NCBI GenBank assembly: GCA_943324725.2
Contig: CALPMR020000164.1
Span: forward strand, 1 to 6,826
DNA: 6,826 bases
DNA from: Bordetella parapertussis
GTDB taxonomy: Bacteria; Cyanobacteriota; Cyanobacteriia; PCC-6307; Cyanobiaceae
Direction: 5' to 3'
Shown: positions 1 to 6,002 of the stretch, in pieces
Numbering within the stretch: the first letter of the stretch is position 1
Layout: every line of letters starts with the position of its first letter
Notes under the pieces: model-generated
Seen by the model: only the letters and a program-made list of their open reading frames with translations
What the model was told of the DNA's origin: nothing
Database searches by the model: none
Position numbers and translations under genes: made by a program

Positions 1-1
1 C

Positions 2-832
2 TCAGCCGCCAAGACCAAGAGCGGCGGCAGCGGCAGCCGCGCCGTGGTGCTCAGTGACAGCCGTGGTCGCTACGTGAAGCCGATGTTGCCCCGCGGGCCG
101 GTGAAACGCATCGCCGTCGATGCCACCCTGCGGGCCGCCGCGCCGTACCAAAAGGCCCGCCGGGCCCGTGAACCCCAGCGCAAAGTCATCGTCGAAGATG
201 GCGACTTGAGGGCCAAGCAACTGCAGCGCAAGGCCGGCGCCCTGGTGATCTTCCTGGTGGATGCCAGCGGCTCGATGGCGCTGAACCGCATGCAGAGCGC
301 CAAGGGGGCCGTGATCCGGCTGCTCACCGAGGCCTATGAAAACCGCGATGAAGTCGCCCTGATCACCTTCCGCGGTGAGCAGGCCGAGGTGCTGCTGCCG
401 CCCACCCGCTCGATCACCGCCGCCCGCCGCCGGCTCGAAGCGATGCCCTGCGGCGGTGGCTCGCCCCTGGCCCATGGCCTCACCCAGGCCGCTCGCGTCG
501 CGGCCAATGCGCTGGCCACCGGCGATCTGGGTCAGGTGGTGGTGGTGGCGATCACCGATGGCCGCGGCAATGTGCCCCTGGCCCGCTCCCTGGGGCAACC
601 GGCGCTGGAGGGGGAGGAAGCCGTGGACCTCAAGGAGGAGGTGAAGCAGGTGGCCAGCCGCTACCGGCCTCTGGGCATCAAGCTGCTGGTGATCGACACC
701 GAGCGCAAGTTCATCGGCAGCGGCATGGGCAAGGAGCTGGCCGAGGCTGCAGGCGGCCGCTATGTGCAGCTGCCCAAGGCCAGTGATCAGGCGATCGCCG
801 CCATCGCCATGCAGGCGATCGCTTCGGTCTGA
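2..832 (+). CDS. chlD: Magnesium chelatase subunit D, C-terminal part (5' end outside window)
   Basis: The frame is open from base 2 and ends at TGA 830-832. The visible 276 residues are the C-terminal 40% or so of a protein that is usually about 670-700 residues long. ChlD is the AAA+/integrin-I subunit that, with ChlI and ChlH, inserts Mg2+ into protoporphyrin IX at the first committed step of chlorophyll synthesis. The visible part begins in a Gly/Ser/Lys-rich linker, passes through a basic segment ([20 protein letters not shown]) and enters a von Willebrand A/integrin-I domain. The metal-site motif DASGSMA is encoded at 260-280, the [14 protein letters not shown] segment supplies the usual second metal-site loop, and ITDGRGN (Asp codon 557-559) the third. 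All three metal-site elements are intact, and no frameshift is seen. Similarity is to cyanobacterial ChlD rather than BchD, by recall. The N-terminal AAA+ domain cannot be assessed here. Confidence 0.96.
   Translation, partial: SAAKTKSGGSGSRAVVLSDSRGRYVKPMLPRGPVKRIAVDATLRAAAPYQKARRAREPQRKVIVEDGDLRAKQLQRKAGALVIFLVDASGSMALNRMQSAKGAVIRLLTEAYENRDEVALITFRGEQAEVLLPPTRSITAARRRLEAMPCGGGSPLAHGLTQAARVAANALATGDLGQVVVVAITDGRGNVPLARSLGQPALEGEEAVDLKEEVKQVASRYRPLGIKLLVIDTERKFIGSGMGKELAEAAGGRYVQLPKASDQAIAAIAMQAIASV
791..822. repeat. Two HIP1 octamers at the 3' end of chlD
   Basis: The octamer GCGATCGC occurs at 791-798 (extended to GGCGATCGCC at 790-799) and again at 815-822. Both lie inside the last codons of chlD. 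HIP1 is the highly iterated palindrome typical of many cyanobacterial genomes. The copies support the taxonomic reading and have no gene-specific role that I can infer. Confidence 0.8.
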
Positions 833-834
833 AT

Positions 835-880
835 CGGCGCCACCGGCGGGACAGCTGGGTTCCAGCCCCGCCCGGCGCCG
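835..880. terminator. Long GC-rich hairpin between convergent genes, possible terminator
   Basis: Three nested stems stack into one hairpin directly after the chlD stop. CGGCGCC 835-841 pairs with 874-880, GGCGGG 845-850 pairs with 867-872, and GCTGG 854-858 pairs with CCAGC 862-866 around a 3-nt loop. That makes 18 base pairs with small bulges. It sits between chlD (+) and the convergent gene ending at 896, so it could stop or protect transcripts from both sides. Neither flank has a proper U-tract (the + side continues TTGTGCGG), so intrinsic termination is uncertain. A role in 3' end stability is equally possible. Confidence 0.5.
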
Positions 881-895
881 TTGTGCGGAGCTTGC

Positions 896-1186
896 TCAGC
901 AGCAAGGAAGGCTCGATTGCAAGTCAAGGATGGTGCCCGACTGTTGGATCGGCCGCCCTTCCATCCCACCGGGCTTGTCGATCTGCTTCAGCATCTGATG
1001 GGTGGCGTAGTGGTCATAGGCGGCTCTGTCGCTCCACACACCGACGATCAGCAGGCCACCCTCCACCGCCGCTACGGAGCGAAACAGATACCCCTCCGGC
1101 CGCTGCGCAGCGGTGTGCAGCGCGGCTGACTCCTGCTGGAACTGATCGGCGGTTGCTCCAGGCCAGAAGTTGGCAACCAGGTGCAT
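896..1186 (-). CDS. Small ABM-like (dimeric alpha/beta-barrel) protein
   Basis: This 96-residue protein starts at ATG 1186-1184 and stops with TGA at 898-896. The sequence (MHLVANFWPGATADQFQQES..., then EGYLFRSVAAVEGGLLIVGVWSDRAAYDHY) has the strand-helix-strand pattern and the 'VWSDRAAYDHY' segment typical of ABM-type ferredoxin-like dimeric barrels. I recall similar short proteins in actinobacteria and cyanobacteria. The substrate is unknown. Such domains act as small monooxygenases or ligand-binding proteins, and no catalytic residues can be assigned. The gene converges on chlD with a large hairpin between them. It is preceded by only a weak ribosome-binding sequence, and no neighbour on the same strand is convincing. 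It ends in a Cys-Cys pair. Codon use is GC-rich like the neighbouring genes. I am confident of the coding call and moderately confident of the fold. Confidence 0.72.
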   Translation of the reverse strand: MHLVANFWPGATADQFQQESAALHTAAQRPEGYLFRSVAAVEGGLLIVGVWSDRAAYDHYATHQMLKQIDKPGGMEGRPIQQSGTILDLQSSLPCC

Positions 1187-2091
1187 CTCAAAAGCCTGAG
1201 TGAGGGCTCGCCAGGTTAGGCCCAGCGCTCTGAATCAGGTCAGGGCAGCGATCTGCCTGAAATTGCTGCTGACGTTCGGGCCGGTGCCACAACTTGGGGC
1301 TGCATTGGTACAGGGGGCTGGGTGGGGCAAGCCAGGGCTTGTGGCCTCTGGTTTGGACCTTGGTGATGGTTGCTGTGGCGTTGAAGCTCCGTTGGCTTCC
1401 GTCGTAATCGATCCGTGCGAGTGAGCGAAGCAGGGGGAATATATGCTCACTGTGGCTCTCCAGAGAAGGTTGATGATGCCAGCAGGCTCGGATCGTTTTC
1501 TGCCAGCTGTGCACGACGCTTCCACTAGCTGAATCGTGGACCAATCTGGCCGGTTTCTTGTTTTTAATGGTCACAATTATTGCAGCAGAGGGAGTGAAAT
1601 TTGCTGATCAATAATCTGTCGTCAAGTCAGCGCAATGGCGGCGAGGAATATGGTCAAATGCCTGAATCGCCTTGTTGCCATGGGCTGGATGGATCCCCTT
1701 GCTCCTGTTCAAGGCGGGCGCCGGGCTCTGGCTCGTGGCTGCTGTCGCTTGCACTGTTTCTGGCGCCTATCGTTGCCGAAGATGGGCATTCGTGAGACGG
1801 CTTTGTCCGCTTCTTGATCCCATTGCTGATTTGCCGCTGAACCAGCGACCTGGACGCTGCAACTCTGGCCTTGACCAGGATTGCAGGGGCTGGTTCTGCA
1901 GGCCTCGTTATCCGCACTTCTGGCCTTCACAGCGCCTTGGCGGCGGCATGGGCAGTTGCCCCAGGCCTGGGCGATCGGGCCAGTGCCGGATTCCCGCCCT
2001 GGCCTCTGAAGTGGCTCTTTAGGATTGGATCCATTGATCGAGAGCCGGTTTTGCCGCTTCCCTGTGCTCCCTACCAGCTTGTGGCGCGTCC
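1187..2091. other. Gene-poor region with an AT-rich patch
   Basis: No reading frame here is convincing. Base composition is visibly lower in GC than the flanking genes: 1561-1620 counts 21 G+C in 60. Short open frames exist on both strands, but they show no family motif, overlap each other, and have codon use unlike the genes around them. One stretch in the frame starting near 1672 reads like a single hydrophobic helix (LLLFKAGAGLWLVAAVACTV) but then degrades into a Cys/Arg/Pro-rich sequence typical of non-coding GC-rich DNA. The region may be plain intergenic sequence carrying promoters, or the remains of a decayed or transferred gene. No terminal inverted repeats or transposase motifs were seen. 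Confidence 0.6.
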
Positions 2092-3042
2092 ATGAGCATG
2101 TTCGGCGAGGGCGAAGGCGAATTGCTGACGCTGCACTACCCCAGACCGCTGCCGATGCGGCTGGATCGCTGGCTGGTGGCGCAGCGGCCGGAGCAGAGCC
2201 GGGCCCGGATCCAGAAGTTCATCGAGGCTGGCTATGTGCGGGTGAATGGTGTCACCGGCCGTGCCAAGACACCACTTCGCCCCAACGACACGGTGCAATT
2301 GTGGATGCCGCCGCCGGAGCCCCTGCCCTATCTGCTGGCCCAGCCGATTCCTCTTGATGTGCTCTACGAGGACGATCACATCATCGTGCTCAACAAGCCC
2401 GCCGGCCTGACCGTGCATCCGGCTCCGGGCAACAAGGACGGCACCCTGGTCAACGGCCTGCTGCACCACTGCCCTGACCTGCCTGGTATCGGTGGTGAGA
2501 TGCGCCCCGGCATCGTGCACCGGCTCGACAAGGACACGACGGGTTGCATCGTCGTCGCCAAGAGTCAGGACGCCCTGGTGAAGCTGCAGGTGCAGATCCA
2601 GAAGCGGATCGCCTCACGCGAGTATCTGGCGGTGGTGCATGGGGTCCCCGCCGGCGACAGCGGCACGATCATCGGCGCCATCGGCCGCCATCCGGTCGAT
2701 CGCAAGAAGTACGCCGTGGTCCATGAAGACTCCGGGCGGCACGCCTGCACCCACTGGCAGCTGATCGAGCGGCTCGGCGATTACTCCCTGCTGCGCTTCA
2801 AGCTCGATACGGGCCGCACCCACCAGATCCGGGTGCACTGCGCCCATGTCGGCCATCCGATCGTCGGCGACCCCACCTACAGCCACTGCCGCCATCTGCC
2901 GATGAAGCTCACGGGTCAGGCCCTGCACGCCACCGCCCTGGGGCTCGACCACCCGATCAGCGGCGAGCGGATGCTGTTCGAGGCGCCGCTGCCGCCGGTG
3001 TTCGAGAAGTTGCTGCTGACCCTGCGCCGGCGGATGTCTTAG
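2092..3042 (+). CDS. RluD/RluA-family pseudouridine synthase
   Basis: This complete 316-residue protein isomerises specific uridines to pseudouridine, most likely in 23S rRNA. An N-terminal S4 RNA-binding domain covers about residues 22-75 (MRLDRWLVAQRPEQSRARIQ, then VRVNG). The catalytic domain follows. The motif I strand VLNKPAGLTVHPAPG is at about 99-113. The HRLDKDTTG signature is at 143-151, with catalytic Asp146. The GRTHQIRVH motif is at 241-249, followed by HPIVGDPTY. All hallmark residues are present and the length is normal for RluD. ATG 2092 was chosen because it places the short MSMFGEGEGELLTL leader before the S4 domain, as I recall it in picocyanobacterial homologues. ATG 2098 is an alternative, two codons further in. 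No strong ribosome-binding site is seen. Which uridines are modified cannot be told from sequence, so no gene symbol is given; rluD is the closest name. Confidence 0.95.
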   Translation: MSMFGEGEGELLTLHYPRPLPMRLDRWLVAQRPEQSRARIQKFIEAGYVRVNGVTGRAKTPLRPNDTVQLWMPPPEPLPYLLAQPIPLDVLYEDDHIIVLNKPAGLTVHPAPGNKDGTLVNGLLHHCPDLPGIGGEMRPGIVHRLDKDTTGCIVVAKSQDALVKLQVQIQKRIASREYLAVVHGVPAGDSGTIIGAIGRHPVDRKKYAVVHEDSGRHACTHWQLIERLGDYSLLRFKLDTGRTHQIRVHCAHVGHPIVGDPTYSHCRHLPMKLTGQALHATALGLDHPISGERMLFEAPLPPVFEKLLLTLRRRMS

Positions 3043-3080
3043 GGAAGCCTGCTGAACAACTCCTCAAGTGATCGGCATCC

Positions 3081-3104
3081 CGTTCTTTCGGCTGAACCAG
3101 AACG
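3081..3104 (+). terminator. Weak hairpin downstream of the pseudouridine synthase gene
   Basis: CGTTCT 3081-3086 pairs with AGAACG 3099-3104. The stem continues as TTC/GAA (3087-3089 with 3094-3096) around a GGCT loop, with a 2-nt bulge. It lies about 40 bases after the stop codon, where a terminator would be expected. It has no T-tract after it and the stem is short, so this is a weak candidate only. Confidence 0.22.
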
Positions 3105-3338
3105 CCGTGAACACTGGATTGCCAACGTGCAATGAGCCTGTTGCTGGGTCCCGTTGCAGGTTTTCAGCAGCCTCTCAGGGGCGCCGGTAGAGCCACGCCG
3201 TGCCGAGCAGCGGAGCCAGCTTCTGCGCCTGCGGTCGCGGTGTTGGCTGAGGGGGACGGGCGCCGGCGGCCCAGCGCCTCCAAGCCCTTCTCCCGGCGCA
3301 GCGCTGGTCACTCGTCCACCATGGCCAGGCCGGCGCGA

Positions 3339-3354
3339 GTTGACGCGCGTCAAC
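3339..3354. promoter_or_regulatory. Perfect 16-bp palindrome, candidate operator
   Basis: GTTGACGCGCGTCAAC is a perfect inverted repeat with no spacer. It lies in the gene-free DNA about 150 bases upstream of the small-membrane-protein/TolC cluster. Its length and symmetry would suit a homodimeric helix-turn-helix regulator. It embeds TTGAC, but no matching -10 hexamer lies at the usual distance. The binding protein is unknown and no regulator gene is in the window. Confidence 0.35.
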
Positions 3355-3414
3355 GTCTCTGGCTGAGCGGGCGAGCGCAGCAGAAGCGGACACGGCGACC
3401 AGGCGCGACCCCCT

Positions 3415-3432
3415 GCTGGCCTGATGGCCAGC
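3415..3432. repeat. Short inverted repeat with 4-nt loop
   Basis: GCTGGCC 3415-3421 and GGCCAGC 3426-3432 form a perfect 7-bp stem around TGAT. It lies 75 bases before the first gene of the downstream cluster. It could be part of a 5' leader structure. In DNA this GC-rich, such a stem may also occur by chance. Confidence 0.3.
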
Positions 3433-3506
3433 TGGGCCGGCGGTCGCGCCCGAGTGGGTTTGCCCCAGGCGGCCGGCAGACTTGATCCCTCTGGGGCTGC
3501 GATGTC

Positions 3507-3779
3507 ATGGCCACGCCGCCGCGTCGGCTGTTTGTGGATCAGTTCTTTGTCGGCTGGGTCTATGGCCCCTGGGTGGTGGCCAGCCTGCTGGTGATCCTGG
3601 CGCTGCGGCTGTTGATGGAGGAGGATTTCGCCCTGCGCAGCAACGCCTGGGGGCTGCTCGGCAACGCGGCGATCTGCTTCTCGATCGGCTGCGTCTGCAA
3701 GCTCTCCTGGGCCATGGCCCGCTTCAATGCTGTGCGCCAGCTGGAGCTACAACTGCGTCAGCAGCTGGGCCTGCGCTGA
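3507..3779 (+). CDS. Small two-helix membrane protein, first of a paralogous pair
   Basis: This 90-residue protein is of no family I recognise. Helix 1 spans about residues 15-36 (VGWVYGPWVVASLLVILALR) and helix 2 about 47-66 (WGLLGNAAICFSIGCVCKLS), separated by an acidic EED loop. A basic, amphipathic tail (ARFNAVRQLELQLRQQLGLR) follows. Helix 2 holds Cys57 and Cys62 (C-x4-C), with a third Cys at 64. The core GLLGNAAICFSIGC matches 12 of 14 residues in the next gene, so the two are paralogues or share a conserved motif. ATG 3507 follows GGGG at 3493-3496, and an in-frame stop at 3483-3485 limits upstream extension. Its stop overlaps the next start by one base (TGATG), implying coupled translation with the downstream protein and then the TolC-type channel. 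A helper role in secretion is inferred from this context only. Confidence 0.75.
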   Translation: MATPPRRLFVDQFFVGWVYGPWVVASLLVILALRLLMEEDFALRSNAWGLLGNAAICFSIGCVCKLSWAMARFNAVRQLELQLRQQLGLR

Positions 3780-4060
3780 TGGCGATGACCCGCTCCCAGA
3801 TCGCCATGGTCGTCACCCTGCCCTGGCTGGCCGCCGGCGTGGTGCTGCTGGCCATGACCCGGATTGAGGGTGAAACCCAGGAGGCGAAGCTGGGCCTGTT
3901 CGGCAGTGCCGCCATCTGCTTCTCGATCGGCTGCCTGGCCCGCACCAGCCTGGGGCTCCACGATCTGATGCAGGCCTCCCACGCCGCTGCCCCCCATGGC
4001 GCAGACGCCTCGCCACCGCCGCCACAGCCACAACCACCCCCGGGAAAGCAACAGTCATGA
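3779..4060 (+). CDS. Small two-helix membrane protein, second of a paralogous pair
   Basis: This 93-residue protein starts at ATG 3779, which overlaps the previous stop (TGATG). The frame is open far upstream, but starting here gives coupling and avoids a meaningless overlap with the preceding gene. ATG 3785 is an alternative. Helix 1 is about residues 8-26 (IAMVVTLPWLAAGVVLLAM) and helix 2 about 38-57 (LGLFGSAAICFSIGCLARTS), with an acidic/polar loop RIEGETQEAK between them. The GLFGSAAICFSIGC core repeats that of the preceding protein, including the C-x4-C cysteines (46 and 51). The C-terminus is different: a His/Ala stretch and a Pro/Gln-rich tail (SPPPPQPQPPPGKQQS), likely disordered. Its stop overlaps the TolC-type gene start by four bases (ATGA). 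The family is unrecognised, and accessory function in the export complex is inferred from linkage. Confidence 0.72.
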   Translation: MAMTRSQIAMVVTLPWLAAGVVLLAMTRIEGETQEAKLGLFGSAAICFSIGCLARTSLGLHDLMQASHAAAPHGADASPPPPQPQPPPGKQQS

Positions 4061-5790
4061 CCCGGCGTCGTTGGCACGGCTTCGCCCCTGGGCGGGCCCT
4101 TGCGCTGCTGGTGATTGTGGCGCCAACGTTGACGCCGGCTTCGGCCCAGCCGCTGATTCCAGCGCCGCAACCGCGCCGTCTGCCGCCCCCCTCGTCGGCG
4201 TTGTTGCGCAGCCTGGAGGGCTTCCAGCACGATCTCCAGCTGCTTGATCGCAGCCTGCTGAACGGTTCGGTGGAGCCTGCTGTTCCCGGCTCTGCTGCGG
4301 CCGACGGCGCTGCCAGTCCCACGTTGCCGGCTCCGGTTCTACCGGCTCCGGTTTTACCGGCTCCGGCTGCCACGGCCCTGCCCACCACGCCCGAGGCGGT
4401 GCGCATCGAGCGGCGCCAGCGGCTCAGCCTGAGCGAGGCCCTGGCGGTGGCCGTACGCAACGATCCCGACCTGGCCGCCGCCGTGTTGAGCGTGCGCGAA
4501 CAGCAGGATCTGGTCGGTTCGGCCCGGGGGCGCTGGTGGCCGGAGCTGGGCCTGAATCTGGCGGGGGGTTACCGCCAGGAGCGCTCCTATAGCTCGGTCT
4601 GGAGCGACAACGTCGGCTTTTATCCAGCGGGTTCACCGTTTCTGGTCAAGCCCCAGGGCTGGAACGTGGTACAGACCAATGTCGGTGCCGCCGCGGCCCG
4701 GATCGAGCTGGGCTGGGAGTTGATCAGTCCGGGTCGCGCCGCCGCCATCGCCGAAGCGGACGACAGCCTCAAGGTCTCCCGTCAGCGTTATCGGGATCGG
4801 CTACGCCAGCTGCAGCTCGATGTCAGCGTCGCCTACTACGGCCTGCAGCTCGCCGACCAGCTGCAGCGCATTCGCCAGGCCGTCGTCGCCAGCGACACGG
4901 TGGTGCGCGACCAGGTGGCGGCGCTCAAGCAGGTGGGCCTGGTGCCGCGGCTGGATCTGCTGCGGGCCGAGGCCGCCCTGCAGCAGGGCCGCTATCGGCT
5001 GGAGCAGGCGGAGGCGCTGCGGCTGAGCCGTCAGCGCCAGCTCAGCAATCTGATCAACGTGCCCTTTGATGTCAGCCTGCGGGCCAGTGATGCGGTGCGG
5101 CTCCAGCCGCCCTGGCCGCTCGAATTGGAGCCGACGATCCTGCGCGGCTGGAGTGACAACCCCCAGCTCAAAGCCTTGCAGGCCGCCCGCGATGCCCTGC
5201 TGCGCCAGGCCGATCGCCGGGCTGCCGAGCTGCTGCCCAGCCTGCGGCTGGTGGCTTCGGGCGGCTACGGCCAGGGGCTGATCACCCAGCCGCTGATCCA
5301 GCTGGAGGGCTGCTGCGGCTCGGCCCATATTCCCCAGTTGCTCAATCAGAGCGCCGACTGGGCCGCCGGTCTGCAGCTGCACTGGCGCTTCTTCGATGGC
5401 GGCGTCACCGCCGGGGCGGTGGCCGCCAGCCGCGCCGCCGCTGCCCGCACCGATCAGAACCTGGCCCGGGAGCGCAATGCCATCCGCCAGCGGCTGGAGG
5501 CCGCCTTCTACGACCACCGGGCTGCCCTGGGGCAGATCGTGGCGGCCCGCGCCTCCTACAGCGCCTCCCGCGAGGCGTTCCATGATGTGCGGGCCCGCTA
5601 TCAACTGGGGCTGGCCGATTACAGCGATGTGGCCGACACCGTCACCACCCTGACCGGAGCGATGGAGGGGGTGGCCGAATCGACCACCCTGGCCAATGTC
5701 AGCTATTCCCAGCTGCTGCGTGAACTGTTGCCGGTACCGAATCAGCCCGGTGAGCCGGTGCTGCTGCCGCTGGTGCTGGGCGGCTCCTGA
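4057..5790 (+). CDS. TolC-type outer-membrane efflux/secretion channel protein
   Basis: This 577-residue protein has a signal peptide: RRR near the N-terminus, hydrophobic residues 14-22, and likely cleavage after the Ala-Ser-Ala at 28-30. Next is a proline-rich linker with the LPAPV repeat, then two outer-membrane efflux (OEP) repeats at about residues 122-335 and 359-560. Each repeat has the helix-strand-helix pattern of TolC (LSLSEALAVAVRNDPDL...; ILRGWSDNPQLKALQAARDA...). TolC-type proteins form trimeric channels spanning the outer membrane and periplasm, joined to an adaptor and an inner-membrane pump. ATG 4057 has GGGAAAG at 4042-4048 and overlaps the previous stop as ATGA. The length is above that of a typical TolC, owing to the N-terminal linker of about 90 residues. 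The second half carries a vicinal Cys419-Cys420 pair in a probable surface loop. The gene meets an adaptor gene head-on, supporting a type I secretion role; drug efflux is the alternative. Confidence 0.93.
   Translation: MTRRRWHGFAPGRALALLVIVAPTLTPASAQPLIPAPQPRRLPPPSSALLRSLEGFQHDLQLLDRSLLNGSVEPAVPGSAAADGAASPTLPAPVLPAPVLPAPAATALPTTPEAVRIERRQRLSLSEALAVAVRNDPDLAAAVLSVREQQDLVGSARGRWWPELGLNLAGGYRQERSYSSVWSDNVGFYPAGSPFLVKPQGWNVVQTNVGAAAARIELGWELISPGRAAAIAEADDSLKVSRQRYRDRLRQLQLDVSVAYYGLQLADQLQRIRQAVVASDTVVRDQVAALKQVGLVPRLDLLRAEAALQQGRYRLEQAEALRLSRQRQLSNLINVPFDVSLRASDAVRLQPPWPLELEPTILRGWSDNPQLKALQAARDALLRQADRRAAELLPSLRLVASGGYGQGLITQPLIQLEGCCGSAHIPQLLNQSADWAAGLQLHWRFFDGGVTAGAVAASRAAAARTDQNLARERNAIRQRLEAAFYDHRAALGQIVAARASYSASREAFHDVRARYQLGLADYSDVADTVTTLTGAMEGVAESTTLANVSYSQLLRELLPVPNQPGEPVLLPLVLGGS
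4324..4368 (+). repeat. Three 15-bp tandem units encoding LPAP(V/A)
   Basis: Three direct 15-bp units encode LPAPV, LPAPV and LPAPA at residues 90-104 of the TolC-type protein. The units differ almost only in the leucine codon (TTG, CTA, TTA), while the CCGGCTCCGG core is constant. The repeat lies in the periplasmic linker between signal peptide and channel domain, where length changes should be tolerated. It is probably a slippage-prone spacer. Confidence 0.85.
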
Positions 5791-6002
5791 GCCCTGGCCT
5801 GGAGGCGCTCCCAGCGACGGTTCCGCCAGGCCATCGTGCGCCAGATCAGCAACACCAGCAGGGCCGCGAACCAGAACCAGACCTCCGGGGCGTTGGCGTG
5901 CAGCAGCACCACCAGCAAGGCTGCCGCCAGGGCCAGCCAGGGGAGTTCGGCGCGCAGGCTGCCGGCCGGCAGGGGTGATGGTTGGGCTTCGTCCATGCTC
6001 AT
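5742..6002 (-). CDS. Small two-helix membrane protein coupled to the adaptor gene
   Basis: This 86-residue protein has two predicted helices, about residues 20-35 (LPWLALAAALLVVLL) and 41-55 (VWFWFAALLVLLIW), followed by a basic stretch (RTMAWRNRRWERLQAR) and a Pro/Ser/Gly tail. The family is not recognised. ATG 6002 overlaps the adaptor stop (ATGA). It is preceded by GGGGGA (plus-strand 6010-6015) at a 7-nt spacing, a good ribosome-binding site that supports a real gene. Its last 15 codons and stop run antisense to the 3' end of the TolC-type gene. The positive-inside pattern suggests that both ends face the cytoplasm. It could be an accessory of the secretion complex, by linkage only. The low-complexity tail is the least certain part. 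Confidence 0.62.
   Translation of the reverse strand: MSMDEAQPSPLPAGSLRAELPWLALAAALLVVLLHANAPEVWFWFAALLVLLIWRTMAWRNRRWERLQARAQEPPSTSGSSTGSPG

Larger units (their letters stand above)
3105..3506. other. GC-rich gap without a recognisable gene
   Basis: Open frames on both strands in this stretch are Arg/Pro/Ala/Ser-rich, mutually overlapping and without motif, as random frames in GC-rich DNA tend to be. The region holds the 16-bp palindrome at 3339-3354 and a 7-bp hairpin with a TGAT loop at 3415-3432. It must contain the promoter of the downstream three-gene cluster unless that cluster is read through from the pseudouridine synthase gene. No clear -10/-35 pair was identified. Confidence 0.5.

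Noticed and set aside
2..598. A 198-codon minus-strand frame at the left edge
   Set aside because: Antisense to chlD, whose protein sequence is clearly recognisable. The His/Gly/Ala-rich product is a shadow.
1188..1574. A 128-codon minus-strand frame whose stop nearly touches the ABM-like gene's start (TGAGATG)
   Set aside because: The spacing is suggestive of coupling, but the protein is His/Gln/Ser/Pro-rich with no fold pattern or recognised motif, and it overlaps equally open frames on both strands.
1707..1715. GTTCAAGGC, matching the tRNA T-loop consensus
   Set aside because: The flanking bases do not form a T-stem, and no acceptor, D or anticodon arms can be drawn around it.
1672..2022. 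A plus-strand frame with one hydrophobic stretch
   Set aside because: After the hydrophobic stretch it becomes Arg/Cys/Pro-rich, has no good ribosome-binding site, and other frames are equally open. Mentioned in the gap entry rather than called as a gene.
3132..3485. A 117-codon plus-strand frame in phase with the first small membrane protein
   Set aside because: It is a low-complexity Arg/Ser/Ala/Pro sequence ending in a stop before ATG 3507, with no motif. It is not an N-terminal extension of the next gene.
3813..4460. A 215-codon open frame on the minus strand
   Set aside because: Antisense to the second small membrane protein and the TolC signal region. Its sequence is Arg/Ala/Gly-rich and motif-free.
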